Assembly (NCBI RefSeq): GCF_026013525.1
Contig: NZ_JAPDRA010000002.1
Span: 62,001 to 126,000 of the forward strand
Length of the DNA stretch: 64,000 bases
Source of the DNA: Sphingomonas canadensis
Lineage (GTDB): Bacteria; Pseudomonadota; Alphaproteobacteria; Sphingomonadales; Sphingomonadaceae
Direction of reading: 5' to 3'
Shown here: positions 9,509 to 16,442 of the stretch, in pieces
Position numbering within the stretch: position 1 is the first letter of the stretch
Layout: each line of letters begins with the position of its first letter
Translations under genes and position numbers: made by a program
Notes under the pieces: model-generated
The model's database searches: none
What the model was told of the DNA's origin: nothing
What the model saw: the letters and a program-made list of their open reading frames with translations, nothing else

Positions 9509-10393
9509 ATGCGGAATACCGTTAGGGCTGTCCTTACTTGGCTACTGGTCGGTGGCGTCGGCGCGATTATCGTCGCGGTCCTTGGGGAGTGGTTCATTCA
9601 CGTCGCCGAGGACAAGGGTTGGTACGCGAACGCCGGCCGGACATGGGATCGCGTGATGGGCGCCATCATCGATTTTGCCACGTCATCACCTGTCCTCTAC
9701 TCTATGACGGCTCTTGGGGGGATGGTTGCTGGCGTATGGATAGATACGCTTTTGGCGAGAAGGGAGCGCTCGCCATCGCGAGCGCCAAAACCCGCCATGG
9801 ATGAGCCGGATTCGCCACGCTTGGCGCCCCCATTTCAGTTGCCAACTTTAGCTACGCATCGCCCATTGGACTCGACCGGCTTCGACTATCCCTACCCAAA
9901 GGCGGTGTTGCAAGCGTCCATCGCAAAGCCAAAAGGCACACTTGAAGCTCGACAGGACGGCGTGCCTTACAAGATGAGTATCATCATCCAGATAGAGAAT
10001 GTTCACGATAAAGCTATCAATGAGTGGTATGCCATATTGGATCGAATTCAAGTTGAAGGTGAATCACTTAATCTCCATGGCGCAATGAAAGTTGCGAAGA
10101 ATTTAAATAAAATAGAACCTGGACAACGGAAAAATATATTACTGCTATCGCGTGATATTTCGGATAAAGTTAGCAAGCCACCATTTCTTATCCGTTTGGC
10201 AGAAAGAGATTTCCCATTAAAAGAGAATAAAGAATATCTTGTCGGAATTGAACTCCATTCTGGCAATCCATATTACACCGATGTATTGCTGTCCATTAAG
10301 ACCGGCAAAGATTTGGAGGCGCAGGTTAAGGTGATACATCAATCCCCCTCGCTCCGACGGCCTCAAGACACTGAACGAGAAACACGGCCGTAA
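9509..10393 (+). CDS. Membrane-anchored passenger protein, unknown function
   Basis: A 294-residue protein with two N-terminal transmembrane helices (VRAVLTWLLVGGVGAIIVAVL and VLYSMTALGGMVAGVWIDTLL) and a ~190-residue soluble C-terminal part rich in beta-strand patterns. The DNA for the C-terminal half is AT-rich compared with the chromosome (many AAA, ATA and TTA codons), a sign of foreign origin. No Shine-Dalgarno is evident before the ATG. The last 68 bases overlap the convergent DUF6471 gene. I do not recognise the soluble domain. Confidence 0.65.
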   Translation: MRNTVRAVLTWLLVGGVGAIIVAVLGEWFIHVAEDKGWYANAGRTWDRVMGAIIDFATSSPVLYSMTALGGMVAGVWIDTLLARRERSPSRAPKPAMDEPDSPRLAPPFQLPTLATHRPLDSTGFDYPYPKAVLQASIAKPKGTLEARQDGVPYKMSIIIQIENVHDKAINEWYAILDRIQVEGESLNLHGAMKVAKNLNKIEPGQRKNILLLSRDISDKVSKPPFLIRLAERDFPLKENKEYLVGIELHSGNPYYTDVLLSIKTGKDLEAQVKVIHQSPSLRRPQDTERETRP

Positions 10394-10556
10394 ACTTCCC
10401 ACGGCTAATCTTATTGCGAATGTTCGGTTCCGTATCGTGGACGCCGATATCGGCAAGTTTCCCAACGAGCTGCGCGTAGGTGATCCCCTTGCGCGCCAGC
10501 TCGGCTTTCAGCAGCCGCTTAACGCGGTCCTCCCATTCCTTCTCAGCAACCGGCAT
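10326..10556 (-). CDS. DUF6471-type small protein
   Basis: A 76-residue protein (from ATG 10556) with the pattern W..RVKRLLKAELARKGITY.QLV.KLA.IGV..TE.NIRNKISRGKF.A.FL.QCL, which matches the DUF6471 family. The helix-turn-helix-like makeup suggests DNA binding. It is divergent from the transposase with 106 bases between starts, so it may control transposase expression; that role is inference. An upstream ATG at 10613 would add 19 residues but a GGA-containing ribosome site favours 10556. Confidence 0.78.
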   Translation of the reverse strand: MPVAEKEWEDRVKRLLKAELARKGITYAQLVGKLADIGVHDTEPNIRNKISRGKFTAVFLVQCLEAVGARGIDVSP

Positions 10557-10636
10557 TGTATCGCGTCCTGTGATGTGAAACGCCATCATATGCGATGCAT
10601 TTGCCGTTGACAACGGTACATGTTGCCATCATGCAC

Positions 10637-10650
10637 AGTGCATAAGCACT
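10637..10650. promoter_or_regulatory. Palindrome in the DUF6471/transposase intergenic region
   Basis: AGTGC-ATAA-GCACT, a perfect 5-bp inverted repeat 12 bases before the transposase ATG. A TTGACA box at 10607-10612 faces the transposase. A candidate operator for the adjacent DUF6471 protein; no direct evidence of binding. Confidence 0.4.
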
Positions 10651-10662
10651 GGAAACGATGAC

Positions 10663-11622
10663 ATGCAGCATTTCCTTCTTTCCGCCGCCGCCCGCACGCT
10701 GAGCCTCAAGCAGGTTTTCCGCATGTCGGACGCCGAGGCCTACGAGACGTTCTGCCAGCTTCGCTGGCCGGAGACGGACGGCGAAGCGGTTTGCCCGCGC
10801 TGTGGTTGCGCCGAGACGTACAACATCACGTCGCGCCGCCGCTTCAAGTGCGTCGCGTGTCACCACCAGTTCAGCGTCACGAGCGGCACGATTTTCGCGA
10901 GCCGCAAGCTCACGTTCGTTGACCTGCTCGCCGCGATCGTCATCTTCGTGAATGGCGCCAAGGGCGTTTCGGCGCTCCAGGTGAGCCGCGATCTTGATGT
11001 CCAGTACAAGACTGCCTTCGTTCTCAGCCACAAGCTGCGCGAGGCGATGGCGCTCGAACAGCAGAACCGCCGCCTTGATGGCGTGGTGGAAATCGACGGC
11101 GCCTATTTCGGCGGATACGTGAAGCCTGAGAATGAGAAGGCGGATCGCAAGGACCGCCGCCTAGCCATGAACCGCACCGGCAAGCGCCAGTGCGTCGTTG
11201 TGATGCGCGAGCGCGGAGGCAAGTCGCTGTCCTTCGTAGTGCGCAACGAAGGCGATGCGGTGCCGATGGTGCGCGATCATGTCGGCACGCTCGCCACGAT
11301 CCACGCCGACGAAGGCACCGGCTGGGATGCGCTGCACGCCGGTTGGAACGTGCATCGCGTCAATCACTCGGTCCAGTTCATGGACGAAGGCGCCTGCACC
11401 AATCAGGCCGAAAGCTACTTCTCCCGCCTGCGTCGCATGGAGATCGGCACGCACCACCATATCGCCGGGCCGTACCTGTATGCCTACGCGCAGGAAGCTT
11501 CGTGGCGCGAGGATAACCGCCGCGTGTCGAACGGCTCGCAGGCGATGCTGGTGGCGGAAAGCGCGATGGCTTCGCCTGTGTCGCGCAAGTGGGCGGCGTA
11601 CTGGCAGCGGAAGGCCGGATGA
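10663..11622 (+). CDS. IS1595-family transposase (ISXO2-like)
   Basis: A 319-residue DDE-type transposase. An N-terminal zinc ribbon is formed by C44/C47 (CPRCGC) and C63/C66 (FKCVAC). The catalytic domain shows the first Asp in VEIDGAYFGG (D145), the second in IHADEGTGWD (D216) and the final acidic region in CTNQAESYFSRLRR (N247/E250), the arrangement seen in the IS1595 group. All motifs are present with no frameshift, so it is likely active. It lies centrally in the element rather than next to an end. Confidence 0.95.
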   Translation: MQHFLLSAAARTLSLKQVFRMSDAEAYETFCQLRWPETDGEAVCPRCGCAETYNITSRRRFKCVACHHQFSVTSGTIFASRKLTFVDLLAAIVIFVNGAKGVSALQVSRDLDVQYKTAFVLSHKLREAMALEQQNRRLDGVVEIDGAYFGGYVKPENEKADRKDRRLAMNRTGKRQCVVVMRERGGKSLSFVVRNEGDAVPMVRDHVGTLATIHADEGTGWDALHAGWNVHRVNHSVQFMDEGACTNQAESYFSRLRRMEIGTHHHIAGPYLYAYAQEASWREDNRRVSNGSQAMLVAESAMASPVSRKWAAYWQRKAG

Positions 11623-11841
11623 CCGGAACCGAATCACTTTTCGCGCGGTTCAAGCCTTGACAGAATCTTTTTTTTGAGCAAGCGCGCCTTGCAAGAGGCA
11701 GTTACAACACCCACATAGGCGATTGTAATCATTTAAGATGCACTTGCTTTTAGGTAGTGACGTAATTTAAACAGATTCACCTCATAGACAGCATTTAGCT
11801 TCTATAAATGTTGTGGATGAGTGAACGGAAAGGGAACCGCT

Positions 11842-12075
11842 ATGTCGAATGAGATTGATAAGGCCGAGTGCCCATTCTCTGGGCATGGTGAGGAATTGGT
11901 GAACGTGAAGTTCTTCCGAGGCCGGAGGGACGACATTATCACTGTCGATGAGATCCACGAACAGTTTCGCTCGGCGAAGATGCAACATCGCCAGCGGACG
12001 GCCACTATCAGCAAGCAAGCGCCGGTTAGCGATCACCCCGTAATGGATATGCGCGAGTTTGTTGCTGCGCTCTGA
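11842..12075 (+). CDS. 77-residue passenger protein, unknown
   Basis: Starts at ATG 11842 with AAAGGGAA about eight bases upstream. The sequence (MSNEIDKAECPFSGHGEELV..., then RRDDIITVDEIHEQFRSAK) has a Cys-Pro-Phe-x-Gly-His motif near the N-terminus and is otherwise hydrophilic. I do not recognise it. It is preceded by an AT-rich 220-base gap and followed 25 bases later by a strong terminator hairpin. Confidence 0.55.
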   Translation: MSNEIDKAECPFSGHGEELVNVKFFRGRRDDIITVDEIHEQFRSAKMQHRQRTATISKQAPVSDHPVMDMREFVAAL

Positions 12076-12099
12076 GCGACGGCACCAAAATCACCCAAG

Positions 12100-12127
12100 A
12101 AGCCCGGGGCTTGCTCCGGGCTTTTTT
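12100..12127 (+). terminator. Rho-independent terminator
   Basis: AAGCCCGG (12100-12107), a short loop and CCGGGCTT (12116-12123) followed by a run of T. It closes the 77-residue gene. The next gene starts only 18 bases later, so that gene needs either read-through or a promoter inside or before the hairpin. Confidence 0.8.
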
Positions 12128-12145
12128 GTTGCCTATCCGGCACAG

Positions 12146-12748
12146 ATGAAGGCAGCCGATCTAATTAAGGCCTTTGAAGGCCGAACCACCCTCCCTATCG
12201 ACGTCAATGACGTGCTGGCCGTATTACGGGACGGTGGTCACGACGACGACGTTGAGTTTATCGGCGCTGATCTCGACCCTGACATCCTGCAGGGAGCTAT
12301 CAAAATTTGGCATGATCGCGGGGGTGTCTACGGCGGCGACCCGAAGCGCATGGTCAATATCTATTATCATCGCGGCCATTCGAAAGATTGGCAGCGGATG
12401 ATTTGCTGCAAAGAGCTTTTTCATACGGTTGACCCTGCTTGGGCGCAGACGGCAGACCCGGAAGCGATCGACAGGCTGGCCGAGGAAATCGGACTGCCGC
12501 CCGAAATGCAGGACCCTCTGAAAGAGGGCATTGAAACGAATCTGGACCGGCTCGCGGAATGGCGCGCGCTTGCTATCCTAATGCCACTGGAAGCACGGAG
12601 CGTTCTTAAGCCGTACTATGACAGCAAAGTGTTGAGCCTCGCCGATATCGCTCGCCAAGCGGATATTCCGACAAAGTACGCCGGTTTGGTAATGCACGGC
12701 TCTTGGGAACAGATTTACGCGGCCCTGACTCGACCGGGTGCCATCTAA
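12146..12748 (+). CDS. ImmA/IrrE-like protein with altered metal motif
   Basis: A 200-residue protein (ATG 12146). In the middle, ICCKELFHTVD resembles the HExxH zinc helix of ImmA/IrrE (DUF955) metallopeptidases, but the first His is Lys. Downstream, EWRALAILMP resembles the E..A..LLMP segment that supplies the third ligand. The C-terminal part (SLADIARQADIPTKYAGLVM) looks helix-turn-helix-like. If the alignment is right the enzyme is probably not a standard zinc protease and may be a binding or regulatory relative. ImmA-type proteins are common in mobile elements. Family assignment is tentative. Confidence 0.55.
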   Translation: MKAADLIKAFEGRTTLPIDVNDVLAVLRDGGHDDDVEFIGADLDPDILQGAIKIWHDRGGVYGGDPKRMVNIYYHRGHSKDWQRMICCKELFHTVDPAWAQTADPEAIDRLAEEIGLPPEMQDPLKEGIETNLDRLAEWRALAILMPLEARSVLKPYYDSKVLSLADIARQADIPTKYAGLVMHGSWEQIYAALTRPGAI

Positions 12749-12750
12749 GG

Positions 12751-13185
12751 TTACCGCACAATCTCCCACTGCAACCAAAGCCCCGTTTCCTCGATCGAGC
12801 GCACGGCGCCATGCTCGCGCTTGTCCCTGAGGCAATGCCCTACGCGGCGCGTCATGACGTTCAGGGAGGCGCTGTCGGGCTCTGGTAGCCCGCGCTGGCG
12901 CATGACCATCCCCGCGATCTCCCGTGTTGTCAGCGGCTCCTTGGCCGTGCGCAGGATATTGAGAACGGTGCGGCTCATTTCGCCCCGCTTGCTCCATGAC
13001 TTCGGAGGCGTGAATACCTTGGGGAGTATGGCTTCCTGCACCAGATCGGGCGCTAGGATCGCCAGCACGCCGTCTATGTGGGCAAGGTCGCTCGCCAGCT
13101 TCTCTAGCCGTGCCTGACACCGGGCTATCTCGCCGGTTGTCTCCGCGCGCTTCCGTTTCAGCGCCTCAACTGCATAGTCCGTCAT
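12751..13185 (-). CDS. Coiled-coil / winged-helix passenger protein
   Basis: A 144-residue protein. Residues ~5-45 form a charged heptad-like helix (VEALKRKRAETTGEIARCQARLEKLASDLAHI); residues ~65-115 look like a winged helix (SRTVLNILRTAKEPLTTREIAGMVMRQRG). The combination suggests a dimeric DNA-binding protein. The ATG is only ~44 bases inside the right transposon end and it converges on the ImmA-like gene, with two bases between stop codons. Function unknown. Confidence 0.7.
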   Translation of the reverse strand: MTDYAVEALKRKRAETTGEIARCQARLEKLASDLAHIDGVLAILAPDLVQEAILPKVFTPPKSWSKRGEMSRTVLNILRTAKEPLTTREIAGMVMRQRGLPEPDSASLNVMTRRVGHCLRDKREHGAVRSIEETGLWLQWEIVR

Positions 13186-13228
13186 ATGCTGACATTACGC
13201 ACCACAGGCGATTACATCTATCCGGACG

Positions 13229-13253
13229 TTGGTGCGTTTGCTACATAATGCCG
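13229..13253 (-). repeat. Right terminal inverted repeat
   Basis: Exact reverse complement of 9352-9376. It contains an ATG (13248-13250) in frame with the comM 3' fragment, which could allow translation of that fragment. Confidence 0.93.
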
Positions 13254-13261
13254 GAGGCGCT
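13254..13261. repeat. 8-bp target-site duplication, right copy
   Basis: GAGGCGCT directly after the right inverted repeat, matching 9344-9351. Removing one copy plus the element restores the comM frame. Confidence 0.93.
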
Positions 13262-14045
13262 GGAGGTTTCGATGGTCGCCTCGGTCGCGGGCACGCTTTC
13301 GGGCGGACGGCTCACGCGGACGCGGCCGTTCCGCGCGCCGCATCATTCGGCGTCGATGGCGGCGCTGGTCGGCGGCGGGCTGCGCGTGCGCCCGGGCGAG
13401 GTCAGCCTGGCGCATCTGGGCGTGCTGTTCCTGGACGAGCTGCCCGAATTCCAGCGCGCGGTGCTCGATTCGCTGCGCCAGCCGCTGGAGACCGGCACCG
13501 TCAGCGTCGCGCGCGCCAACGCGCACGTCACCTTCCCGGCGCGTGTCCAGTTGATCGCGGCGATGAACCCGTGCCGCTGCGGCCATCTGGGCGATCCGGC
13601 ACTCGCCTGCGCGCGGGCGCCGCGCTGCGCCGCGGATTACCAGGCCAAGGTATCCGGGCCGCTGCTCGACCGGATCGACCTGCATGTCGAGGTGGCGGCC
13701 GTCACCGCCGCCGATCTGGTGCTGCCGCCCCCGGCGGAGGGATCGGCCGAGGTCGCGGCGCGCGTGGCGGCGGCGCGCGCGGTCCAGACGGCGCGCTACG
13801 CCGATGCCCCGGCGCGCACCAATGCGGAGATCGAAGGGCCGCTGCTCGATGCTGTGGCGACCCCGGACGAGGCAGGCCGCAAGCTGCTGGCCCAGGCGTC
13901 CGAAGCGATGCGGCTTTCGGCGCGCGGCTACACCCGGGTGCTGCGCGTGGCGCGGACGATCGCCGACCTGGCGGGCAGCGAGGGATTGGGCCGCATCCAT
14001 GTGGCGGAGGCGCTCAGCTACCGCCGCCAGCCGCCGCGCAACTGA
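13262..14045 (+). pseudogene. comM: comM, 3' fragment
   Basis: The remaining 260 codons of ComM: Walker B and its surroundings (LGVLFLDELPEFQRAVLDSLRQPLE), sensor and zinc-finger-like CRCGHLGDPALACARAPRC region, and the C-terminal ChlI-type helical domain (RGYTRVLRVARTIADLAG). The conserved EFQ and PHHSAS motifs are unmutated, so the interruption looks recent. Walker A lies on the other fragment, so neither piece alone could be an ATPase. Confidence 0.95.
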
Positions 14046-14143
14046 ACGCTCCTGCCGGGCGCGGCAGGTTTCCGGGCGGGCGCCGGGGTGCTAGCCTGTT
14101 ACGCCGCCGACTCGATTTCGCGGCGGACCTGAGGAGAGCGCCC

Positions 14144-14533
14144 GTGGCATTCCGACACCGCATGCTCCTGTTGCTCGCGCTGGGCGGCGCGGCCGCAATG
14201 GCGAGCCCCGCCCATGCGCAGGACGGCTTTGCCGAGCTGGACGCGCTGGCCGATGGCTCCACCCAGCCCGATCGCGGCGTCGCGCTCGCCCGCCAGCAGA
14301 TCGGCGATGGCGACCTGATCGGCGCGGTGGCCACGCTGGAGCGCGTGCTGATGGACAATCCGGGCGCGGACAAGGCGGTCCTGCTCCACGCCAGCCTGCT
14401 CTGCCGGCTCGACGACAAGCAGGGCGGCCGGGCGGAGATTGCCGCGCTGGACGCATCGGTGCAGGTGGACGAAGCGCTGTGGGGCGAGGTGACCGGCGCC
14501 TGCGGGCCTGTCGCCCGGCCGGGAGGGTTCTGA
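14144..14533 (+). CDS. Exported small TPR-like protein
   Basis: A 129-residue protein from GTG 14144, chosen because GAGGAG lies seven bases upstream. The signal peptide ends at SPAHAQD. The mature part is mostly helical and resembles tetratricopeptide units (GDLIGAVATLERVLMDNPGADKAVLLHASLLCRLDD). It ends two bases before the FecR-domain gene and is very likely cotranscribed with it. No specific function recognised. Confidence 0.75.
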   Translation: MAFRHRMLLLLALGGAAAMASPAHAQDGFAELDALADGSTQPDRGVALARQQIGDGDLIGAVATLERVLMDNPGADKAVLLHASLLCRLDDKQGGRAEIAALDASVQVDEALWGEVTGACGPVARPGGF

Positions 14534-14535
14534 TC

Positions 14536-15717
14536 ATGGGACGCAAGCAACGCTTTCGCCTGCCGCTGCTCGCCGGTGCCGCGGTGTTCGCGGCCGCCGC
14601 CGTGCCGGTGCCCGCCGCCGCGCAGAACATCGGCGTCACCTCCGCGGTGAAGAACGACGTGCGGCTGCGCAAGCCCGGCCAGCCGATGGCCCGCCCGGTG
14701 GCGCTGCGCCAGCGGATCGCGATCGCCGATCTGGTGCAGACCGGCGCGCGCAGCCAGATGCAGGTGCTGCTGCTCGACAAATCGGTGTTCACCGTCGGCT
14801 CGAACGCGCGGCTGACGATCGATCGCTATGTCTACGATCCCAACCGCAGCTCGCGGACGATGGGGGCCACGGTGACGGGCGGCGCCTTCCGCTTCATGTC
14901 GGGCCGCGGATCGAACGGCGGCGGATCGCAGATCAAGACGCCGGTCGCGTCGATCGGCGTGCGCGGCACCATCCTGGAGGGCGTGGTGGGGCCGTCCGCG
15001 GCGCTGATCGCGGCGGGCGAGCGCGGCGTGCCCGCGGGCGTGCGCAGCGATCCGGAGACCGCCTCGCTGATCCTGCTGCGCGGGCCGGGACCGGCGACAC
15101 AGGGGATGACGCATCCCGGCGCGATCGACGTCGAATCGGGCGGGCGCAAGGTGACGCTCGATCGCCCGATGCTGGCCGTGTACGTGCCCCGCCCGGGCGC
15201 GGCGCCGATCGGCCCGTTCGTGATCTCCCCCGAAGGGCTGCTGAAGGTTCAGGCGCTGCTCTATCCCTCGCTGGCACAGCGCTTCGACTGGCCGGTGGTC
15301 GAGCCGGATATGGACGGCGGCCCGGTGTGGCAGCCGCCGGCGCCCTCGCGCGGGCCGATGCCGCTGCCGCCGCGCGCGCCCGGGGCGCTGCCGGGCGATT
15401 TCCCGCGCGCGCCCGACGATCAGGGGCCGGGCGGCTTCGGCACGCCGGGCGGCAATCCCATGTTCCCGGGGCCACAGACGCCGCTGACCAACCAGCCGCC
15501 GCCGAACACAAATACGCAGGGGCCGCCGCCAACGCAGGCGCCGCCGCCCAATACGCAGGCTCCGCCGCCGTCCGCGCCGCCGCCTCCGCCCCCGCCCCCG
15601 CCACCGCCGCCTCCGTCGACCAACGCGGTCGGGCCATCGGTGGACACGGCGCCTCCGCCGCCCAGCACCAGCGCGGGCAACCCCAACGGGCCGCCGCCCA
15701 ACGGCCCCAATAGCTAG
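14536..15717 (+). CDS. Exported FecR-domain protein with Pro-rich tail
   Basis: A 393-residue protein. The signal peptide ends near AAAQN (residue ~30). A FecR-type domain covers about residues 35-150 (VKNDVRLRKPGQ..., DLVQTGARSQMQVLLLDKSVFTVGSNARLTIDRYVYDP, then KTPVASIGVRGT). The last ~110 residues are dominated by proline, with runs of up to 13 Pro, Asn and Gln. This is not the sigma-regulator form of FecR, as it has no cytoplasmic part; it resembles the free periplasmic FecR-domain proteins found beside repeat or adhesion systems. The Pro-rich tail may span the cell wall. Confidence 0.85.
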   Translation: MGRKQRFRLPLLAGAAVFAAAAVPVPAAAQNIGVTSAVKNDVRLRKPGQPMARPVALRQRIAIADLVQTGARSQMQVLLLDKSVFTVGSNARLTIDRYVYDPNRSSRTMGATVTGGAFRFMSGRGSNGGGSQIKTPVASIGVRGTILEGVVGPSAALIAAGERGVPAGVRSDPETASLILLRGPGPATQGMTHPGAIDVESGGRKVTLDRPMLAVYVPRPGAAPIGPFVISPEGLLKVQALLYPSLAQRFDWPVVEPDMDGGPVWQPPAPSRGPMPLPPRAPGALPGDFPRAPDDQGPGGFGTPGGNPMFPGPQTPLTNQPPPNTNTQGPPPTQAPPPNTQAPPPSAPPPPPPPPPPPPPSTNAVGPSVDTAPPPPSTSAGNPNGPPPNGPNS

Positions 15718-15777
15718 GCCGCCGGCCGGGAGGCCGCTTGCGGCGGGCGGGCGCATCGTCTAGCCCCTGCCCGCGCT

Positions 15778-15862
15778 GCCCCTGTGGCGAAATTGGTAGA
15801 CGCGACCGACTCAAAATCGGTTGCCGCAAGGCATGCTGGTTCGAGTCCGGCCAGGGGCACCA
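15778..15862 (+). tRNA. tRNA-Leu (anticodon CAA)
   Basis: Acceptor arms GCCCCTG (15778-15784) and CAGGGGC (15852-15858) pair, the discriminator is A and CCA is encoded. The anticodon stem ACCGA/TCGGT encloses CTCAAAA, giving anticodon CAA, which reads UUG. A long variable arm (TGCCGCAAGGCA) and the T-arm GGTTCGAGTCC fit class II tRNA-Leu. Its 3' end is the left attachment core of the following island. Confidence 0.96.
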
Positions 15863-15865
15863 TTC
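15854..15865. repeat. Attachment-site core, copy 1 (at tRNA-Leu 3' end)
   Basis: GGGGCACCATTC, made of the tRNA 3' end plus three bases. It recurs at 18991-19002 and 19060-19071, the pattern expected for attL and attR of an integrated element. Confidence 0.7.
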
Positions 15866-16402
15866 GCGGTCAAAACCACGAACCGGGGGCGACGTGGCAA
15901 TTTGCAGGCCGGCGGCGGTCTCTGCCAAGTTCGACTTCACCCCTTCAATCTTGATTTCGTCTTCGTTTACAACGACATCCTCGATAACGGCGTGCACGAA
16001 ACGGCGCTTGAGCTTAATGTCGGCGCTCAGCAGCAAATCGCGCATTTCTGCCGCCTTCTCGGCCGCCTCGGCGCTCGTCAGCGGGCGAATTGACCGAGCC
16101 ACCAATTCTTCATTGGCAATGATCTGGCGCTGGAGATCGGCGGCCTCTTCTTGAATCATGTCCAGCTTGCTCAAGAACCCTTGCCGCGCCTTCACGCCTT
16201 GATCCGCAGCGAGGTCCCACAGGTTGGTTTCCTTGCGCTTTGCGGTGACAAGCTGCCGCTTGAGTTGCGCAATGCGGCTGGACGCCGTTTCACGGCTCTC
16301 CGATTGCTGCTCGGCAGCACGCGCGACGATCTCTTCAATGCGTTCGGCTGTGAGAAGGTCATCCGCCACTTTGTTCCAACAGCTAGCTCTCATCAGTTTC
16401 AT
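15863..16402 (-). pseudogene. Serine recombinase, C-terminal remnant
   Basis: About 180 codons matching the C-terminal part of large serine recombinases: a long helical coiled-coil (ERIEEIVARAAEQQSESRETAS..., LKRQLVTAKRKETNL) followed by LLSADIKLKRRFVHAVIEDVVVNEDEIKIEG. The catalytic N-terminal domain is absent; a TAG lies directly upstream in frame. No stop occurs before the tRNA, so translation would run through the antisense of tRNA-Leu (giving WCPWPDSNQHAL), as seen in recombinases that end at an attachment site. Confidence 0.72.
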
Positions 16403-16442
16403 CTTCTACGCATCGCCGACGAAATCATCCGAGGATTCACCC

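Larger units (their letters stand above)
9352..13253. mobile_element. IS1595-type transposon with passenger genes, inserted in comM
   Basis: A 3902-bp element bounded by 25-bp perfect terminal inverted repeats and an 8-bp direct duplication of comM sequence. It carries one IS1595/ISXO2-like transposase (10663-11622) and five other genes: a membrane-anchored protein, a DUF6471 protein on the opposite strand, a 77-residue protein, an ImmA/IrrE-like protein and a coiled-coil/winged-helix protein. Base composition falls well below the flanks in 10000-10400 and 11640-11830. The perfect ends and duplication indicate a recent insertion that may still be mobile. Confidence 0.93.

Noticed and set aside
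9453..9656. Small ORF with a ribosome site at the left end of the transposon
   Set aside because: It lies in another frame of the 294-residue membrane protein and has no recognisable domain, although GGAG before its GTG is better placed; kept as unsupported.
12059..12145. Longer N-terminus for the ImmA-like protein
   Set aside because: It would read through the terminator hairpin and the coding region of the preceding gene; ATG 12146 is the first reasonable start.
15590..15615. Possible simple-sequence repeat of CCG/CCC
   Set aside because: It is the coding sequence of the proline run in the FecR-domain protein, not an independent repeat.
14933..15858. Continuation of the serine-recombinase frame through antisense tRNA-Leu and fecR
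   Set aside because: Only the part up to about 15863 resembles a recombinase; the rest is antisense to a tRNA and a clear gene.
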